Shown in pieces: positions 20,579 to 33,300 of a stretch of 64,000 bases of DNA; position 1 is the stretch's first letter, and each line of letters opens with the position of its first letter. The notes beneath the pieces were generated by a model. The model was given only the letters and a program-made list of their open reading frames with translations. It was not told the DNA's origin and ran no database searches. The DNA comes from Pyrocephalus nanus (taxonomy: Eukaryota > Chordata > Aves > Passeriformes > Tyrannidae), in the NCBI GenBank assembly GCA_038380795.1, contig CM076260.1:6712033-6776032 (forward strand), in the 5' to 3' direction. The translations under genes and the position numbers were made by a program.

Positions 20579-22745
20579 AGGTCCCTCTGTAGGCAAAAAA
20601 AGAGAGGCAGGTACATCCCAAAATCAGATCTGATTTAGATTCAGCTTCCTCCGGAATCCCCTCTGTCTCTCACTGATGCCTACAGGGATGACACAGAATA
20701 TAAATTCTGCCAGCACCAGCACTTCAGGGAGATGCTAAAATGAGGTGGGGGCAAATTCCCACCTAAATAATTTGCTTCAGTTGTCACAGCTTGGGATAGC
20801 TGAATAATTAAACAAGGATTCCCAGAATCCTGGTTAATATGTCAGCCATAAAAGAGGCTTCTTGACTCTGCAATAAATGAAAAACGTCTTTATAGCAAGT
20901 GAGAAGACATCACATATCATGCCTGTCAGTCATCTTAGATGATCTAAATCACAATTTTCCCCTCAAATTTGTAATACAACAGCCAACAGCAGTCTTTAGC
21001 ACTAAGATATAGGATCTACTGTGGTCAAAACCAATATTTTGCTCCTGAAATCCACTCTATAGTATATAATCAAGAACTGAAGCTTTGTATTATACTGATA
21101 GGTTGGTATTTCATGGAAAAAAAATGCCTTGACTGGAAATGTTTTGATATTTTTGTCATCCTCTATGAGAAAAAAAAATGGTCAAAGCACCAATCACACT
21201 TGCAAAAAGAAAGTTTCCCCAAATTTTTGGTTTTATTTTTATGTGTGAGAACTGCAAAAATGCAGTTATAATGACAGGCCTTTTAAAATGCATTGTTTGG
21301 AGTTCTCCTGGATCCCCCTGAGGGTATTCTGCCTAGACTGATATCCTGTCCCTGGAAAGTTTTAAAGGAAATGAAGCTTCACAGTTCTCAACAGGAGAAT
21401 GTTTCAGTTGAACAACTGAAAGCAAATTCAGTCTAGGAGTTCCAGTGGAAATATTGGTGATAATTATACAGAAAGTCCTGTCTCTTCAAATAGGTTTTAC
21501 ACCAGTTTATCAGTACAAAATACATGTTCCCCATCATTGTTAGGATTGCATATAAAGGTAGATCTACATCGATTTTTTTTTTTTTTACTTTCTAAACTTA
21601 AAGTTGGGCTGGCAACTACTCTTATGATGGACAGTTTCTTAGAGTTAATATTCAATCTCTCCTATTATTTTTAAATATGAAAATAAAGGATGAATTCATG
21701 TCTAAGGCACATAGCAGCTGAATTTATTTATATACTTATAATCTGAATTATGCTGAACCTTAGTTAACCACAGACCTACGTCTTCACCTAATCTTCATCT
21801 GCTAATGAACATGAAGCCACTACTGACACTGCCAAATATGGCTGGGGCAAAGGGATAACACACAAAACTGAGCTGGCAGTGAGACTGGAAAGGAAGTAGT
21901 AATGATGAGAACAGAGGACTTGACCGGGATGCTGGATCATTCTTAGTGAACTTGATCATTACAGTGAACTTGAACTTTGTCTTCACCACCAAGAAAAATT
22001 TTTTTTACATCAAATGGAAGAAAAGGGAGGGAAAGAAAGAAAGAAAAAAAGCAAGTAACAAGGCTGTAATGAGCAGTACTGAAATTTAAAAAGATGCAGG
22101 GACTAAGATAGTTTCTAGTTCTTAATCAGCGACCTCATACAGTGGGAATACACGCAAATGGGAATTGTACTGATGAGAGATATATCTGGACAGAACCAGG
22201 CAATTGAATCCCACTCTGAGGCTCCTTCTGAAGTCTGTTCAAAATTCAGGCTAAGAGTAATTACTTTAATTGTGTTAAGAGATTTCTACCCAAATGAGTC
22301 AACATTCATGGTAACAAAAGGCTTTCTATTTCTATTTGCATCAAGGTTATGCTCCAGAATTAAGACTATGGAAAAACTGCTATTTTTTTTTTTTTCTCCC
22401 AAACAGAGCTTTTAGCAGAAACCAGAAAATGAGAAAATTCGATTGTTGAGACACTAGCCCTATATACTTGGACATGTGGGCTGAACTATATGCCAGAAAG
22501 TCCTATTGTGTTTACCTGCTGGAAGATAGATGGCAAGTATCTATAGATGGCAACGAACTGATATTTATTGGCTTTTGACCAACCTTTATGTTTGCACAGG
22601 GCATAGTCAGCTTTCTGGGCAAACCTTCTTCCATCATAGAAGTTTTACTCACATAAAAAGCCTCAGAAATAGTATTTTGCTCCAAGCATTATGAAATGAA
22701 GCTATTGTTTCATCAGACTTCTTTTCTGTTTTTATTTTTTTTAAG

Positions 22746-22887
22746 GGCAACATGTGTGGATGAGCATTCAGTGCAGGACTATGAAAAAACTTCATTTCCT
22801 AAACAATATTTAGCAAAGTCTCCCATGAAATTGCAGCCAGGATATTACTCATCAGAGCCCATTGTCCATTTTCCAGGAAGAGTTTGA
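22746..22887 (+). other. Exon-like segment, unproven
   Basis: A long T-rich tract (about 22720-22742) ends in AAG at 22743-22745. The frame behind it is open for 46 codons to TGA 22885-22887. Its product has no recognisable domain. The upstream ATG frame is made of the pyrimidine tract itself. Chance is the leading explanation. Confidence 0.08.
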
Positions 22888-24691
22888 TTAAGACAAATTT
22901 TTTACTAGGTCCTGATAATGCCTGCAACAGTAAGAACTGAATGTTAATCACTGCCATTCAATTTGAATTAACCTGTCTTGGAGGAACTTGAGTCAGCCAG
23001 GATCTCAATTTATAATTTGACTTAATGGAAGTGGATTTGGCCTTAAAATCATCATCCAGTATGCTGGTACTTGGATGTTGCAGGAACAGAGTTCTAAAAA
23101 TCTGATTTGATCACAGCAATATTAGTAGATTAGGAAACTATATGTAAGAAACTGCACTGACTCCACAGATACAAGGAATAATTTAAAGACATTTGTGCTG
23201 CCCTATATTGCTGGTTTCCCATATCTGTTCCACAGGGGTGCCTGTCTCCCATGGGTTCTGCCAGCCCTATGTAAATAGCTAAAGACCACACTGGTGGCAC
23301 CTACCTACATGAAAGCAAGTGGGTCAAGCCTCTGCTATTTACCATAACATTTATTCCCTTGTGAAATAAACGTTAATTTGACAGCAGGAGTGAATTGATG
23401 AGGAGCTGCTATCCTGTGGTCTCCACAAGCATCTCATCTTTGTGTCTCTGCTTTTCCCTTTTTGTTGACTGTTTAGCTCACAGACAGGTAACAGTGTCAC
23501 ATCAGGAGTCTGATACAAAACCAAAACAAAATCAGTCAAATGTTCTATCACAATGGAAAATTCAAGTGAATGATAACCATCAGTTATTTAAGGTAATGAT
23601 AGCAGATTAGCAAATATTCAGTACATAAGATTGCCTAAGCAGCATTGCTGGGCAAAGCTCAGTCTCTCTCTATATCCACTCAGAATGAGGGCAACAAACT
23701 TTCTCAACCCTCATCTTCCACTGCATTGCAACATCCTGCAGAAAATTCATCAGATCCTAAGCCAACTCCAAAGCTACCACTTAGTTACTCAGCATACCCC
23801 CTGATGACAGCACACCTGTCTTGCCTCAATCTAATGCCCAGATCAAATGCAAAAGTGGGCTGAAGCAGAAGTGAAGTAGGAGATTGTCTAATACACAGGT
23901 GTAGTTGATGAAGTCCTTCTATCCCAACCTCTTGATCTCCTTTTAACAGTCCTAATCCCAGGAACAGGTTTGTTATAAAAGGGGACCCGTAATTCCTACA
24001 CTGTCTACTCTGCTGCTTTGCTGAAGGCCAGTTTTGGGATAACACTGTTAGGTGTTTTCTGTAGGTGAAGCATGTCAGGTTATCAGTCTGGCCTCAAAGA
24101 AGGACTAAGCTGACCATATACACACATATTCCAAATGCCTCAATCTGTGTGAAATGGTCAAATACTCTCTACAACATGAAACTCACTTTGCCTATCGTCA
24201 ACATCTGCCTGATTTATTAGTTGGCATGGTTTGTGAAGGTGAAGGAATGTCTCTGTAACCACTTTGGTAGCTACTATAGATCAAGATCCATAGTTTTCTA
24301 AGGGAAACAAGCTTAAAAACCACACTTCAATATCACAAAAGAAGTGATCCAACTCGGCGTACCATCTGTTAAGTGCCTTGTTACCAAATATCAGCTGGGG
24401 AAAAAAAAAGTTGCAATGGGTTTATGTATAAATAGAAGATGTCAGTTTGGAAGCTTGTCAAACCAGCAGTTTTCAGAGGAACTATTTGTAGAAGAAACAT
24501 GTCAGCTTCCAATTTTATTTTTGTTCTGCTGTTGAAGATATATCTTAGAATTGATGCTAGTGATTTTTTTACTCTTTGTAATTAGAGAGCAATCAGATTC
24601 TTTTTATGATAGTGTGCTTGTTCCTCCTTAGTAGAAGTTTTGTAGTAATTGACCTATTTTTTATATAATTTTCACAGCTGAAGTGAGATAA

Positions 24692-24770
24692 TCCTATATA
24701 AAATAAGTTTGAATTGACTTATTTTCATATGCTTTATTCAGATGAGCAGAGACAGTCCTATATAAAATAA
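24692..24770. repeat. 15-bp direct repeat, TATA-like
   Basis: TCCTATATAAAATAA occurs exactly at 24692-24706 and again at 24756-24770. The 49 bp between the copies are unrelated AT-rich sequence. Confidence 0.85.
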
Positions 24771-27700
24771 AACCCTACTATTAGTATTCTTCCTCTTTCT
24801 AGTGCTCATTTACTCATATAAATCCCACTGGCAATAAGACAATTACACCACAGATGGTAGAGTTCAAACAAATTAGATTCTACTGTCTCTTCACAAATAG
24901 CTTCACTGCACAAACTTCTCCAAAGCACGTATGTGCCAAGCCCTCATCTTGCCACTCAATTGCTTGCATAACATAACCAAAATGCTCTCTTTTATCTGCA
25001 TTTTATCTTATCATCAGTGCCTCCTCAGTAGCAGCTTCACTTGCCTTAGTTGGCCCCTCACAACCATCTACCCTTCCCTGGTTATCACCCTTAAAATGCA
25101 AGCAAAGGACAAACATCAAGTGCTCAGCAACTCCCAATGTGCCTCTCCCACATTTTGCATCTTTTCTTTCCAATTTCTCTTTCCTCTCCCACCTCTTCTC
25201 CGTGTGTATGTGTGCATGTGCCTTCTATATACCATATCCCTCAGAACACAGACCATGTCTCCTTGCATGTCCATATAATGCTTTTTGCAAGGAGACTTCA
25301 ACTCCAGTTACAACTAGGGTTCTACTTGTCCGGACTACAAATAATACCTTCATTAATAGAGTAAATCCATTCCCCTACAGGTTTTACTTAGATTTATTCT
25401 TTTTTAGCAACTCAGATCAGCTTGACTCGCTGCTGTAAATAAAAAGAGCCATGCCCTGCCCTTAAGGAGAGCTAAGGCAGCCTCTCTAAATACGGAACAA
25501 ATGCTGATAAAGTTTGAGGAGCTGGACAGCCACCACACCATCAAATCAAATTCCTGACCACTGCAAAGCCAGAAGGGTCTCGACATGATGTTCCTCTGAT
25601 GAAATTGCCTCAATACACATTGACGCAACAAAAGCAAACCAAATTTCTACTGCTAATTGTCTAGGTCTCTGGTTGGGGTAACCTCGAGTTCTGGATCACT
25701 TCCATCCAATTTCAGCCACAGCAGATGCCTAGTCCTCTGTGGGATGGGAGTGGTCCAAGGTGAATGTGTCTTTGGACAATTTTCCTGTCGCGTTTGTGAT
25801 TTAAATTCATAGGACACGTGTCCTCAGAGCAAAAAGGGCACCTCTAGCTATATTTGTGACACTCAAAGGAAGACAGAATGACACCAGACCGTGTATTTCA
25901 GCTGAATCAGAAAAGACGTGGACAGAGGACAGAAAAACTGTTCAAGATGTCCAACTTTAGCTCCGGCATCACAGGGTGAAAGCATGAACATCTGAAACCA
26001 ATATTTGATTGTAGCCTTAATCAAATCTTAAACATTCAGCATATCCTTAAACTCAGTGGATATAAGAACTCTTCCTTGCAAATACTAAGTTTCCCATTTA
26101 AGGACAACATCAAATATTTGTCACACTAAAACCTAAGAGAATTTTTAATTGACTACACTTTATAAACTGTTTTCTAGTTTTCAAGTGATTGGACTGGTGC
26201 TTCCTGCATTCTGTGAGTGAACATTTTCTTCATTAAGTAAAATTTGCATTTAACTCTTTTCTTTTTAAAAGGAGAGATTTTCTCTTATTAATAGAAACAG
26301 CTTTCAGAGCCCACTTCTAGAGCTTTCTTACTACTAAAGGTATCGAGATATGATTAATCATAAAAAATATAATCAAGCCTTCTTTCATTTACACAGAAAT
26401 CTTGTCATGGAAACTCAGAGAAGGTAAATTTCTGTCTCCAAGGTGAGGTTTTAAAATTAAAGACGTTGTAGTATCTACTCTCCTCCACCCGGAAGGTATT
26501 TGCAGTGTGCTGGTTGCTGCATTTAACCAGATATGGAGGCAACCCTGAAAGACTAGAGGGTACAAAAAGATGGAGAATTTAGGATGCCATTTTAACAGGC
26601 CCAAACAGTGAACACAGAGAAGTAGTAAAACTTGCCTGTTCTGGGAATTGAAGAACTTTATTAAGGTAAATTTTTACAGGAAAAAAAAAGAGTTGTTAAA
26701 GAGATGGAAATAAATAAAACATGAAAACAGGCAGAAACAGGGAAAAAAAAGTAAAAGCGAATAATTTATTTACAAACATGGCTTTAAAAATGAAGTTACT
26801 GAATAGAACAAGTGTCACTTTTCTGCTGTGTCCTGGATGTATCTTTGTTGTCATTTATGGCCTATTTAAAGTGAATTTCTCACTTTTTTAATTTAGTTGG
26901 TTTTTTTTTTATTTTTTAAGTTTACTTTTGGATTGCTAATTATAGCTACCTGCAATTACTTCTAGTTGCTTTTTACACATTTAGCTTTGGAGTAGCAAAG
27001 TCTCATAGAAGCCAACAGTGAATATATTCCTTTGAGATGTACAGCCAAGTGTTTTAAAGGTGGGAAGAAGATAGTCCCAAGTGTCTAATAATAACATCTA
27101 AATTATATAATTTAATCTATAAATTATATAATACATAATACTTAAAATATTCTGGGTAAGATATTGTTTGACTTAACTGAGGCAATAAACTTCTAAGGTG
27201 GAGGGGAAAAGCAGAAATTGATGTAAGATGGGGTCATGGTATCTTGAGGAACTCTAGGGCTACAGAAGGCTTCTGGGACCTTTTCAAGGAGCAGGGAAAA
27301 TTCAGATGATAGCTTTGGAGCTTACAATTTTTTTTAAACTAGTGACAGCTAGAAATACTGCAGGCAAAGCACAGAACATTAATACATGCCAAGGCATTAT
27401 TTCTGTGAAATACAGGATCATATGCTGCAAAAGTGAGAAGGGCAACTAAAACTGACCGAATTTTGGAGCAGGAAGGGCTGATGGTTGGCTGACAATTGGT
27501 TGGAACAGACAGGAAAGCAGCATCCCTTTAAAGCAAAAGATTTTAAACAGTCAGACCCCAATTCAGAAACGATTTGAACAAAAGCATCACAGGCTGTTAA
27601 GGAAATATTTCAGCAGTATACTTCCCAATGCCAGGATTCTGGGTCTGAGCAGGAGCATCATATTTGAGTTGATGCAAACTCATTTTTCATCATGTTGCAG

Positions 27701-28280
27701 TAGACCAGAGACAGAAAAAAAATCAGCATTTCAGATGGACAAAAGCCATCAAGAAACCAGTAACACAGCAATGTGCTTTCCACAAACCACATAACTGAAA
27801 AATAAGGAATACTGTTACCAGAGGCTGTAAACTGCTTTTCAGCTGGAATGTATATATTCAGGAAGAAAATGTGAAAGAAAGCCAGGAGAAAACCACTTAA
27901 AATAGGTTTTATGATAAACAAAAGTATTGCTACCACAATTCTGAAAAAAAACCTTTGGCCAATGCTGATTTTAGACGTACACTAAAGGGAACATTTGGAT
28001 TTATCACTGAAAGTGAGTTAGATGAAATTTCTATTTTCATTTCACCCGAAATAGAAGTACTGGTGTTACAAGTTTTCTCTCTATTTGACATGTACATGTA
28101 TAAAGGAAGGAGTAATACTTAATGTGCATTATGCAGAAATGTGGAAAATTGAAAAAAAAATATATCTTTGGGTAAAAAGAATGGTTTGCAGAGCTAAAAA
28201 TACTCAAATGCATTAAGAAGAAAAGAAACTAACAAAAGTAAGGAGGCAGTCAAATAGGCAGTGATGCAGAGCAGCCAGAT

Positions 28281-29060
28281 GTGTTCAAAAACTTTTTCTG
28301 TTCAGTATTTTGAAAGAAACAGCGTGATCTACACTTATCACTTTAGCATGACAAAGTATTTTCCAGTCCATAAGTAACTCAGCAGGATATTATACCATAA
28401 CCATAAGAAAGGAAAAATCTTTAGCAAACCCAAATAGTTTGCATCAGGGGAAAAAAAAAAAAAAAAAAAAAAAAGTTAACTCAGGGAATTTTGGACAGCT
28501 GCTGTTTATTTGCATTATACCTGGTAGTGTCAGAGTCTGCAATGATGGAGAAACAAAAACATCAGTGTGCTTCAGAAACTGAGCAGGGATAACTCAAGTA
28601 GCAAAAGTCCCTTCTGTAACCCCAACAAATTAATGGAAAACCTGACTGAGCATTTATTTTTGTTAGAGAGAAGGAACAGGGATATAAGTACTGCCTGTCA
28701 ACAGTATCTCTTGAAAACTAAATCATGCCACATAAGCCTGATTACAGCCTTCAGAACACTACAAATTCAGCTGATAAAGGAGTCAGAGATATAATGCGCT
28801 TAGATTTCTACAAGACATTTGACTCAGAACAATCTGATGAAAATATTAGAACATTGCAATATTAATAAATTACATTTTAAATAGATTAGACAACAACCCA
28901 ATCTCAAAAAGTAGCTGTTAATGTGAAATCATTAAAAGAAGAGATTAGTTGTCCTTTTTTATGAGATTGGGATGACACATTCATTGAGCCAGTAAAAATA
29001 TCTGCTAGTAAATTCAATAAGAATTGGCAAATTTGTAAATCACCATTGCAGAGCAGGCAA
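28281..29060 (+). mobile_element. Old CR1-clade LINE, reverse-transcriptase fragment
   Basis: The clearest relic is at 28800-28823, which reads LDFYKTFD and matches motif A of CR1-clade reverse transcriptase (family pattern LDFxKAFD, holding a catalytic aspartate). About 100 bases upstream, a stretch resembling the 'AACAAATCATGCCAAACC' block of reptile and bird CR1 ORF2 is seen as 'CTAAATCATGCCACATAAGC'. Downstream, 'AATCTCAAAAAGTAGCTGT' sits where the family has a similar block. The frame is broken by stops and frameshifts, so the element is dead. Both edges are approximate, and an A24 run (28451-28474) interrupts the 5' part. The exact subfamily needs an alignment. Confidence 0.6.
28451..28474. 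repeat. Poly(A) run, 24 bases
   Basis: Uninterrupted A24 between GGGG and GTTAAC, apparently within the region of the old LINE. Confidence 0.95.
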
Positions 29061-29689
29061 AAGGAGGGATCTCGATTACTAGTTTTTTAAACTTTTATTT
29101 TGAACTCTCATAATGTGTCTCAAAAAGCAAGGGCTGCAGTGCAGATATACAGACTAGGGCCGGTGGAGCCTCATAAGCATTTAGATGTTGTAAATGGGTG
29201 ATCATGGAGCAAAAAGGGCATCTAGGAAGGAAAAGTTAATTGCCATTGGTAAAACCAAGAGCAGAATGCGACTGCATAGTTTTGATTTTTATAAGGAATA
29301 GGGAAATGCAGATGAACAGGTTGATGGAAATCACTGTACTGTGGGTAAAATGCTTCAAAAAAATAGGAGTAAGCTAGCTGATATGAAACCAGAAGAAATG
29401 CAGGTAGAAAATCATGTGTGAACATCTAGAAATGAGCATTTAGCCAGACACTGTGCTCTTAGCTGATGGTGGAATCCCAGACTCTCTCTCTCCACATGAA
29501 GAAAAGAAGAATTGGAGCTCAGCACAGGCAAAAATTAGTAGAAGTCATTGGGCCACTAGAGACATTTAGACAGTTAAAGAAGAGATTTTCTCCACTTTTC
29601 AGGTCTAAGTCTGTTGCATGAATGTCATGGAAAGCTTGCTAATCCTTATGTTGGCAGATTTTAAAAAGACACATCTTTCGAGGCAGTCC
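29061..29689. other. Unassigned DNA between two LINE copies
   Basis: This stretch separates two same-strand CR1-clade fragments. Its first part may be the decayed downstream portion of the older LINE, but I could not align it by eye. No gene is seen. Confidence 0.4.
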
Positions 29690-30374
29690 CAAACACAGGT
29701 ACAGGCTTTTTGGAGAATGGATTGGGAGCAGCCCTGAGGGAAAGGACTTCGAGTTGCTGGCTGATGAGAAGCCCAGTGTGACCCATCAATGTGCACCTGC
29801 AGCCCAGAAAGCCAATGGTGTCTTGGGCTATCTCAAAAGAAGCCTGGGCAACAGGTCAAGGGAGGAAATTCTATTCTTTTACTCCACTCTGATGAGACTA
29901 CACCTGGAGTACTCTGTCCAGGTCTGAGGTCCTGAACACAAGAAGGGTGTGGTTCTCTTAGAACAGGTCCAGAGGAGGCCACAAAGATGTTCAGAGGGCT
30001 GAAGTACCTCTCCTATGGAGGCAGACTGAGAGTATCGGGGTTGTTCAGCTGGAAAAACCTTGGAGAACCTTCCAGTACATAAAGGAGCTACAAGAGAGCT
30101 GGAAAGAGACTTTTGAGGAGTGATAGGACAAGTGGGAATGGCTTTCAACTGAAAGAGGCCAGGTTTAGGTTAGATACTAGGAAGAAATTCTTTACTGTGA
30201 GGGTGGTGAAGTACTGGAGCAGGTTGCCCAGAGAATTTGTGGATGCCAAATCCCTGGAAGTGTTCAAGGTCAGGTTGGATGTGGATTTGAGCAACTGGAT
30301 GGTTTCCCCGCCCATGGCAGGGAAGGTGAAATGAGATGATCCTTCCAGCTCAAGTAATTCTGTGGTTCCATGAT
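29690..30374 (+). mobile_element. CR1 LINE, ORF2 C-terminus plus 3' UTR
   Basis: This is the longest uninterrupted CR1 copy in the window. It begins near 'ACAGGTACAGGC', covers the end of the reverse-transcriptase domain and continues through the 3' UTR to 'AATTCTGTGGTTCCATGATC'. Translated pieces match the conserved CR1 ORF2 C-terminus: KANGVLGYLKRSLGNRSREE near 29805-29870, and, in the frame at 30113-30334, [18 protein letters not shown] and [17 protein letters not shown]. The two parts are not in one continuous frame, so the protein is broken by at least one indel or stop. The 3' UTR part has the usual 'CCCATGGCAGGG' block. The element is 5'-truncated and inactive. Confidence 0.92.
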
Positions 30375-33300
30375 CTTAAAACTCATATATACACTGAGAA
30401 GGGCACAAGAAAACTTGCCTTCATCTATTTATGTTCTGAGCTGGCCAGACCAGAGCCAGTAATTCTCCAGAAGCTGAAAAACTTCATATATCCTCAATAT
30501 TATACCTTGGCCATGTCTCACATTTAGTATTCCCTGCAGAAAAGAACAGCAAAAATGTGACTGAAGCAAATGTTGTTTAAGAGAGAGATGAGATTTTTTT
30601 CCTCCACTCATTATAGCTGTGTTTTGGCACCAAGGAAGAAGGCAAAAAAAGCTGTTGGTGCCCTCTTATCTTAACATTTCCATCCCAGCCGTAGACAGCC
30701 TGCAATGAAATCGCATTTGCTAGTGTGTCATAATGTTACAGCAAATGCTGCCATTCAGCTGGGATATTCCATTGCCCTCCAACCAACAGTCAGGAAATGC
30801 CCTATAGGATAATTGACAGGCTACTGTGAATTACACAGCTATAAATAGCACAACCATGGATGCCTGGTGAAAGGATGATAAAACACAAGTGCAAGTTGAG
30901 TTTTTATGGAGTCATTCGCACCACAGAGAAGTATTTATCGTTGCACTTGCAATTTTTCTATATTTCCTTCCCCAATACATATAGAACAAGAAACAGCCAG
31001 CTATAAAGAACTGTGAAATATGATCTTTAAGAAGTTCGCTCTCTTTCATTTCTGTATTCTTTCTGTTCCTGCTCCTTTGCTAAAGCTCCTATAGCACTAT
31101 TCTTATCTGATCAATTTTCTTTCTATCTCTTCCTCCAAACTATTTTCCCATCAATAAACCTCCCCTATTCTTCAGATCATCACAAAAGACAGAAGAGGAT
31201 GGGCATGCATGCCTTGTTAACCTGCCTATGGCTTCTGCTTTAAGGAACATGAAGACACAACATTCAAAATTCTCCTTTAGTACAGAAATAAATCCCTCAT
31301 TTTCTATTCTCAGCACTGAAGAGACAACTTGAAGGATCACATGGTTAATTAGAGAAGAAATACCTCCCTCTGAACGATTCATAAAAGATTCGTGAACATT
31401 TGAAAATTAAATGCAACCTTCAGGAAGGTTAAAGACAAACACCAGTAGACATGACTGTCATTTCTACATGGATAGTGTACCCTTATCCACACACACAGTA
31501 CTTCAGCAGTATATGAAACACTGATTACTACTCATGCAACTGTTAACCCAAATACATCTGTATTTTTGTGTTCCCATATACTCAACAGAAGCAAAAAATT
31601 GCAGTCAAAGGAATCTGAAGATCTGCACAGTTGAAATATCTCTCCAAAGTATTAGTTTCCATCTTTGCTGCATTAAGTTGATTGAATAAATGGCTTGGAT
31701 TTCTAATCATAGAAGCTTTTCAAATCCATCAATAAATAATTACCATTAAAAATCTCTCATCTTTTACTAAAAAACAGAAGCAGAGAGAGATGGTTGAAAT
31801 GTAAATCATTAAGCATAGTTTTTAAAGCAACACCACTTCTGCCATCTGACCCAACAGTATTCAAACTACTCTTTAGGGAAAAATAAGGCAGAAGTTGGTT
31901 TAGGGAGGCTGGAGTCTTCATGTCATCCTAGTTTCCTGAAAGCAAAATATGAAACACAGGGAAGAAGTAGTAAAGACAGGATGCAATATTTTGTCTCCAT
32001 CTTACTACACTGCAGAGGAGAACAACCACATCACAGTATCCTCAGTGACATAAACACAATCTCGTATTTTAGTGATTACTTCAGTTCAACATTGACCAAC
32101 ATGTTAGATCTGATTCTCTTTGAGAAGCATCAAATCTATACCTGTTTTTGTATGTCACTGCACGTTGTCTTCTTTTGGGACATGGTTTCCTACGAAACAC
32201 AGTTAGTAAATGGCGAGAAAAAGAAGAGAAGAAATAAAGGGAAGAGAGGGAAAGGTAAATAAGAAGGAACAAGATAAAGAAGAAACACTGACAGAAGTTT
32301 CATGCTGCAAGCAAGGATCATGGTCTGTCTCAGGTTTGAGAGATGTGACGGAAAACAGATAATTCTCCCCCATTCTGTCAAGCGAGAATATCTCCCAGAG
32401 TAACACAAGGCTGATGGTAACATAGACCATACTGGTTTCTCAGGAAGTAAAGATAAAGGGTCTTTCCATTTGTATTTCATTCACCTGATCTCAATATAAC
32501 ATTAAGTTCTCTAGGAAAAAAAGATGGATGTTCTCCTTCTTTTCTTCACTAGTTTCAGCTGCTTTCAGTTTATTTACTTCTGGGCATGATCACCAGACAT
32601 CCCAACATTGTTCTCAGGTGGTATCAGCAGACAATTTACTGAGGTGCATGAAGTGTCCCCATGCATATGGCTAAACAATGGCAAACAAGCCCATTTAGTA
32701 TCTCCTTTAATGAGCAGAAGAATAAATTACTGAGACTTAGCTGATGCAAGGGAATTTGTTAGACCACTGTGGTTTAACTGTTTATCTGAGTCAATCAGAT
32801 AAATCTTTTAATTCATAACTGGTAAGAAGTGAAAGCTGCATTTTACCTTTTCTCCATTCTTGCTTTATCTTACCCATTTAATTGGAGGTTGATTTCATGT
32901 CAGGGCAAAGACATTCTCCGAACTTACACTGAATTTTTCACAAATGCATTTCTGATCTCACTCACAGATTTAATTAGCTGAGTGTCTACTTATCCAGACT
33001 CTTCTACGGTCTTTGTTATTCTAAAAGCTATGAGCATACAAAAGAAATGAAAAAAAAAATCAGCTTACTCAAAATGTATGAATGAAATCTGTGATATGAA
33101 ATTATAAAGTGATTCACATTTTCATTATTATCAGTCATAACCAGCCAGATTTTCTGCCAGAAACTCATCAGTTTGCAGAGTATTTTCAGCGTTCATTCTG
33201 AACACTCGCTCCAAGGAGTCTGGTCCAGAGAAAAGGTTTTCATCATGTTGAGTACCAGTCAAATATTCTCTCTGTTCCTTCAACACTTTCTTAAAATTTT

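Larger units (their letters stand above)
19500..28280. other. Unannotated AT-rich DNA
   Basis: Nearly 9 kb without a recognised gene or interspersed repeat. It contains homopolymer runs (T14 at 21573-21586, T13 at 22383-22395), a 15-bp direct repeat near 24700, a strongly AT-rich patch at 27080-27160, and two weak exon-like segments at 20401 and 22746. Pyrimidine-rich sequence at 24930-25440 gives overlapping frames that I do not take as coding. Confidence 0.5.
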
